A stretch of DNA of 64,000 nt from Isoetes taiwanensis (Eukaryota; Streptophyta; Lycopodiopsida; Isoetales; Isoetaceae): positions 1,271,873 to 1,335,872 of the forward strand of contig JAJEKV010000048.1 of NCBI GenBank assembly GCA_021234155.1. The letters run 5' to 3'. Shown here piece after piece: positions 59,380 through 64,000 of the stretch. Position numbers and translations under genes: made by a program. Position 1 is the first letter of the stretch, and each line of letters begins with the position of its first letter. Below the pieces are notes generated by a model, which was not told where the DNA came from, ran no database searches, and saw only the letters and a list, made by a program, of their open reading frames with translations.

Positions 59380-60030
59380 TAGAATATATGGCACAATAAC
59401 AGGGGGTTCCAGGTCTCGTCTAGAATATGCAACACAATAATAGGGGGTTCCAGGGGGATTGGATATGGATGTAGAAATGACAATTCCTAAAACCCCCCAA
59501 AACAAGTGAACGGATTATTATAAAGAAAAACATAGACTTAAGATTATAAAAAAGTCACGTTAGCTTACTAGTTATATTGGTCAAATTAGACTTATTAGGA
59601 CATTGAGTTATTTTGGTAGAGGTTCGAGCCCTCATACTTCATATTCTAAAATCTTAGGCTTAAGCCGCCGATAGAGGTTGAATATTCCATTAAAACCTAG
59701 CTTAACTCAGATTTCATGTATAGGCTTCCCAATCATAAATGACTATAAGCTTTAAACAAGAGGTGCTCAAAAGCTTCAATATACGGTTTGGGCTGTAGGA
59801 TTGATGGATCCAACGACAAATCAGTATGAATTAGCTCCAAGATTCTTTTTTGCCCGCCTACTACCGCCAAAAAAAGTAATCTTGCATGTTTGACCATAAG
59901 CAAAACAAGAGTGCTCGTGGCCTTCAATATACTGGCTCGGGAGCCGTAGGATCGACGGATCCGACGAGAAGTCAGCAAGATGAATTAGCTCCAAGATTTT
60001 CTTTGCCCGTCTACTACCTCATGCAACCAA
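59380..60030 (+). repeat. SINE-type repeat copy 2 within a longer repeated unit
   Basis: TTAGCTTACTAGTTATATTGG (A-box-like, 59560) and GAGGTTCGAGCCCTC (59619-59633) repeat the first copy. The shared sequence is longer on both sides: ATAGGGGGTTCCAGGGGGATT upstream and AGGATTGATGGATCCAACGA downstream. A partial third downstream copy lies at about 59890-60030 (AGGATCGACGGATCCGACGA, ATGAATTAGCTCCAAGATT). Confidence 0.6.
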
Positions 60031-61734
60031 TACAGTTATATTCTCGGCCATGTCACCGCTTCTTGCAACTATTAGCCTTTCTTCAAGATGTCAAGTCTCT
60101 CATAATTTCAAAGGAGGAACATTCAAACATTAACACTAAATGGAGAAATTACATAACTAAGATAGATTGCCAATTCGCTTGCCAATAAATCTAATCAGAT
60201 TATCCTTGAGAAGAGTACATTGAAGCTCATCAAAAAATTTTGAACCCCAAGTCCACTAACCCGACAAATTGAAATCAAGTTCCCGGCAAGTCTAGAAACA
60301 CATAAAACATTGGCTTCAATCACGCCTAGTCAAACTAATGTGTGATTCTTTATAGAAAACATGTGCAGATCAAGTTGTGGCTTCACTTGAAGGTTATTTG
60401 GTGCCATGTCACATTTTTACCATTTTCTTTTTCTATACTCATTATATAGAAACGCTACGCTTTGGGAATTCACAATGGTTAATATATGAGCAGATTGGGT
60501 GAATTAATATGCCTTCTAATAGAGATGGAAAACAAGAAAAATGGAAGCTTGTCTAAACACTACTTAGAGAGATGCAAGTGCAAGAGTTTTTGGCTTTTTA
60601 TGCAAAGTGTTTCTCGCTCCAATATAGAAGTTTTTTATCCTTTGAAGTGAAAGCTATCTAAGTTATGACTATTATATTATTCTAAAATTGTTATTCAGGT
60701 TTGGCCATCTATACATATATGATTGACCATGAAAATTCTCACAATGATCACAAGCATTGGCTTATTATGAATTGTGCTTAATCTTGTAGAGTCAATATCA
60801 ATATAAACGAAAAAATTGTGGTTAGTAGACATTTGGCCAAATGTTACAAGTATTTAGCACATGCGACAGTCAAAACCGCAAATCTTTATAAAATTCTCGC
60901 TATTTCAATTTGTTCAAGAACCCCTCCCTCCCCCCTGCTCGATGATGGGGGTTTGTCCCCCAGTTTTGGTTTGGCCTTATGCCCTCCTTTTTGTTTGGCT
61001 CCCATAATCCGTCTGGATTCTCATGGACGATAAAAAGTTTATCTTTATCTTTATCTATCAAGAGTTCCGCTTTTCGATGTCCGCAGTAAATATCTACATA
61101 TGCAAGAGCAATGTGGTGATTTAACTCCATAAATTTGCCTCGACACAACATGGCTACCATGTATTTGTTGCATCTTTTGGACCAAGAACATGGATCCAAG
61201 TCCTCTCATTGTAGACTAGACGCGGTTTTATAGGAATCATGAATTGCTTGATCTGTACACGTCTTCTCAAAAAAACTACGTGCCTCTTGTCAAGGACTAG
61301 AATCGGAATGCTTTCAGATGATAAAGTTGCCGGGTTTGTTAGGATCATCGCTTCTTTGCCGGTTCATGCCTAACTTCAATTTTTCATGAAAATGAGTAAA
61401 TAACGATAGATTTCCGTTCCTCAATAATATAGGTTTGTTAGCAAAATATAATGTTGCATACCTGCAGTGGTTGTTGACATTGACATGGTCTTGGACCCTG
61501 AAAGCTTGCAATGGTCTATAAAACTACAATGGCTGTTGTGAAAGAAGTATGCTCCAAAATGGAGGCATATAATCACTATTGGCGCTAAGGAGATCTAAAA
61601 GTATTTTCATTATGAGATATGATGTCGTAGAAATAATGGATGGCATTATGAAAGGCCTCATCTATATTTGATGATTTGAAAGACATGTGTAGATGCATTT
61701 CATGGGTTTAACAATCTCATGTCAAGTTTTTATG
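60031..61734. other. Anonymous stretch, no gene recognised
   Basis: Minus ORFs at 60900-61348 contain no recognised motif. A short GATAAA-type simple repeat and a C-rich patch (about 60920-60945) are the only local features. Confidence 0.4.
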
Positions 61735-62130
61735 AATATGTAGCAAAATAACTGGGGGTTCCAGGGGGATTTGATCTGGATGTAAAAATAACAATTCCTG
61801 ACACCATAGACTATATTTCCCTAAAACAATTGAATAGGTTGTTATAAAAAAAACATAAATTCAAGATAAAAAATAATCACATTAGCTTACTGGGTACATT
61901 GGTTAAAGTATTTTTTTTTAGGACAATGATTATTTTGATAGAGGTTCGAACCTCCGTATTTCATATTTTAAAATCTTAGGCAAAGCCATATAGAGGTTCA
62001 ATATTCCCTCAAAACCTTAGGAGAAATCGTATTTCATCTTTCAAAATCATAGACGCCTCCAATCATAAATGATTATAAGTTTAAACGAGAGGTTTCTGTG
62101 AGGCCCCAACATAATGATGACACCCTCGTT
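61735..62130 (+). repeat. SINE-type repeat copy 3 within the longer unit
   Basis: Repeats AACTGGGGGTTCCAGGGGGAT, then TTAGCTTACTGGGTACATTGG (A-box-like, 61882) and GAGGTTCGAACCTC (61941-61954, B box), then the AAAATCTTAGGC body. Same orientation as the copies at 59 kb. Confidence 0.6.
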
Positions 62131-63219
62131 TAGAATATGTAGCAGAATATCTAGCATTATAACAGGGGTTTTTTTTTTGTGATTTTATATGCTTTTTGGC
62201 ATGGTTTTCCTATGATTTTAGTGCTGTATTCATTGGGCCATACTAAATAGTATTTCTAGAGTGCGGCTTTTTTGGAGCATTGATCTGGATTATCTTCAAC
62301 AATCTAACGGTTGTTATTTTGACCTCCTTATTCATATGCATGAAACCGGAAAAGTTCTCTTCTCTTATCGATCCGTCCTGTTGATCCGTCTTGCTCTGTC
62401 ATTCAACAGTTTTGGTATGCAAGATTTTGCTTTTTTGTTTGCTATCAATGTTTTTTATTTGCTAGATATTCTCGCTTTTATTCATATTTGAATATAGCAT
62501 CAAGATGGCTTAACAAAAATTCATGATCTTTCATGGCAGAATTCATGATCTTATTCTGTTCTTATTCTGTTTTTGTTCTTCATTCATTTTTTTGTAACAT
62601 TTCAGATTTGCTGTTGTGTTATAGTGGTAGACATTCAAAATCCGAAACCTGCAGGCAAATACCTAGCATGCAAAATTGGAGATGGAGACAGATCTTGCAG
62701 TTTTTCCCTATTTTTTTCTTCCTCAACTTTAGCTCTGTTTAGCATTGGCCACTTAGTGCGAAATTGGAGCCATGAATATCTAGCCCGCCATAGCCAGAAT
62801 TTGCCTGACACAGCTTGGCCGCCATAGCCAGATCTTCAAGTTTTATCCTAAGTCTATTTTCCTCGAGTTTACCTGGTGAAAACCATTCGCCCATAGGTCA
62901 AAACTGGAGCCACTAGCCGCCATAGCCACATCCGCTAAGCTTTTCCTCTCAGAAACCCACCGAACCAAACAGTGTAGCATGGTAAGATAACCTGCTTTTA
63001 ACATCTAGCAAGCACCACGCTTAGATTCGGCGGCCACATCTTTCTATTCGATCGGATTTCCATGTGTTCAAGCAAGCAGCTGCCATCATCGATCCATTGC
63101 AGAAACCCTAACCGTGCCCTAATCTCTTTTGTCTCGAAAATCCTATTCTTTCCTTAACTATTTCCCTTTCAAATTAAAAATGCCGCCCTCCCTTTTAATA
63201 TCTAGCATTATCTACTGCC
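62131..63219. other. Anonymous stretch, no gene recognised
   Basis: T-rich. Short ORFs at 62261-62491 and 62533-62827 have no motif. A short duplicated phrase (GCCGCCATAGCCA, about 62818 and 62920) is present. Confidence 0.4.
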
Positions 63220-63467
63220 CATCTTTGGTCTAGTGGTAACACACTAGTTCCTTAGCAATGTGGTCTCGAGTTCGAGGCCGCCCAGAATCAAGACTCCGGC
63301 ATCGCTGGGGGTCAAATCCCAACAGATTTAATGTAAGGTTGTTGGGGCGTGGCCCAACCAAGCAATGTAGTGTGGTGTGTGGTCACATGTCCAATGTAGT
63401 GTGATAAAACTGGTCACAGTGGCTGACGTATAAAATAAAACTATCTATCTATCTATCTATCTATCTT
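63220..63467 (+). mobile_element. tRNA-derived SINE with (CTAT)n tail
   Basis: The A-box-like TGGTCTAGTGGTAAC (63226-63240) and B-box-like GAGTTCGAGGCC (63268-63279) are at tRNA spacing. A tRNA-unrelated body follows, and the repeat ends in a (CTAT)n tail (63441-63467). This is the usual plant SINE layout. The flanks on both sides are themselves similar (AAATT.AAAAT, then CCCT.CCTTT.AATAT), which makes the target duplication hard to define. Confidence 0.7.
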
Positions 63468-63735
63468 TAAGCTTCAAAATTTAAAATCTCACCCTTCCTT
63501 TCAATATGTACCATTATGGCCATTGTTTAAGTTTCTATGCAAAAATTAAATGCTACAATATCTAGCAATATCTAACATAACATCTACTATAATAGTTTTT
63601 ATGGTTTACTACTATTACAAGCTTGTGTTACTATTCATATTATTACTACCATTACTAGTTATTAACAATTGTGTTGTTTTTTTAATGGTAGATATTATAT
63701 CTAGATATTGCAATGAGACGAATGGCACGAAATAG

Positions 63736-63978
63736 ATGAGGCCCAGGCTCAACATCACGAACAGGAGTCATGCAGGCAGGGCAGAAGGCATCACGTATGA
63801 GATAAATCACCCTGCACAAGAAAATGTCGTCGAAGCTGAAGAGGCGCACATTCGTTTGGACATAGATCAGCGGAGGCAGTTACGTACGCAAGTAAATAGA
63901 CTAACTGCCCTCTGTAGGTTGTTTGATAGGCAAATCAACGAAGATGTGTATCGCATCTTAAGCCGCTATCTATATTGA
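63736..63978 (+). CDS. Small hypothetical ORF, 80 codons
   Basis: ATG to TGA, reading MRPRLNITNRSHAG and later RRQLRTQVNRLTALCRLFDR to the stop. It is G/C-richer than its surroundings and rich in Arg, Leu and Asp/Glu, with helix-like spacing in the second half (residues about 38-75). I do not recognise it. It could be a first exon or the start of a transposon gene continuing past the window, although the stop lies just inside the edge. Confidence 0.3.
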   Translation: MRPRLNITNRSHAGRAEGITYEINHPAQENVVEAEEAHIRLDIDQRRQLRTQVNRLTALCRLFDRQINEDVYRILSRYLY

Positions 63979-64000
63979 ATGTTTATGATTTGATATACTA

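Noticed and set aside
60900-61348. Minus-strand coding region
   Set aside because: The frames contain a GATAAA simple repeat and a C-rich patch but no conserved motif.
63226-63279. A true tRNA gene
   Set aside because: A/B-box-like elements only; no cloverleaf with a credible acceptor stem, and a SINE tail follows.

Overview
The window looks like repeat-dense nuclear DNA of a land plant. Evidence: a 14-exon sugar-transporter gene with GT-AG introns and a plant-type N-terminal extension, Ty3/gypsy chromoviruses, a plant L1-type LINE, a Ty1/copia remnant, Mutator-type MITEs and tRNA-derived SINE-like repeats. Nothing bacterial, viral or organellar was seen. The lineage cannot be fixed from sequence alone.

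Layout. 1-3773: 3' part of a plus-strand Ty3/gypsy chromovirus (frameshifted integrase with chromodomain, polypurine tract, 1.56 kb LTR). It lies directly against a decayed L1-type LINE (about 3774-8460). 8.5-14.5 kb: gene-poor DNA with a 416 bp Mutator-type MITE (11434-11849) and two dispersed repeat blocks that recur fused near 24.0-24.35 kb. 14531-21951: about 2.66 kb of sequence in three direct tandem copies, the last truncated. 22-35.8 kb: mostly anonymous DNA with a degraded LINE-like fragment (about 25.3-26.0 kb) and an inverted-repeat element (26927-27230). 35872-39976: the only recognisable host gene, an MFS monosaccharide transporter of the VGT1/plastidic D-xylose-proton-symporter-like group, with several frame breaks. 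40-43.4 kb: anonymous DNA and a Ty1/copia integrase remnant. 43.48-58.58 kb: a GATTC-rich minisatellite split by a minus-strand chromovirus (43914-57638, target duplication TTTCC). That chromovirus is itself split inside its integrase by a non-autonomous LTR element (46995-51456, target duplication CTTGG). 59-64 kb: SINE-like repeats and one short unexplained ORF.

The clearest history is the three-layer nest at 43-58 kb: minisatellite, then chromovirus, then non-autonomous element, with target-site duplications at both junctions. The chromovirus at the left edge shares LTR ends (TGTGACG...CGTCACA), polypurine tract and pol sequence with the nested one, so both belong to one family.

Caution on sequence quality: where duplicated segments can be compared (triplicated unit, two LTR pairs), the differences cluster at CTG, CAG, CCG and CGG and are often small indels. 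Several frame breaks in pol and in the sugar transporter sit at such sites. This resembles basecalling error at CHG-methylated cytosines, so 'pseudogene' calls here may partly reflect sequence error. All alignments were made by eye.
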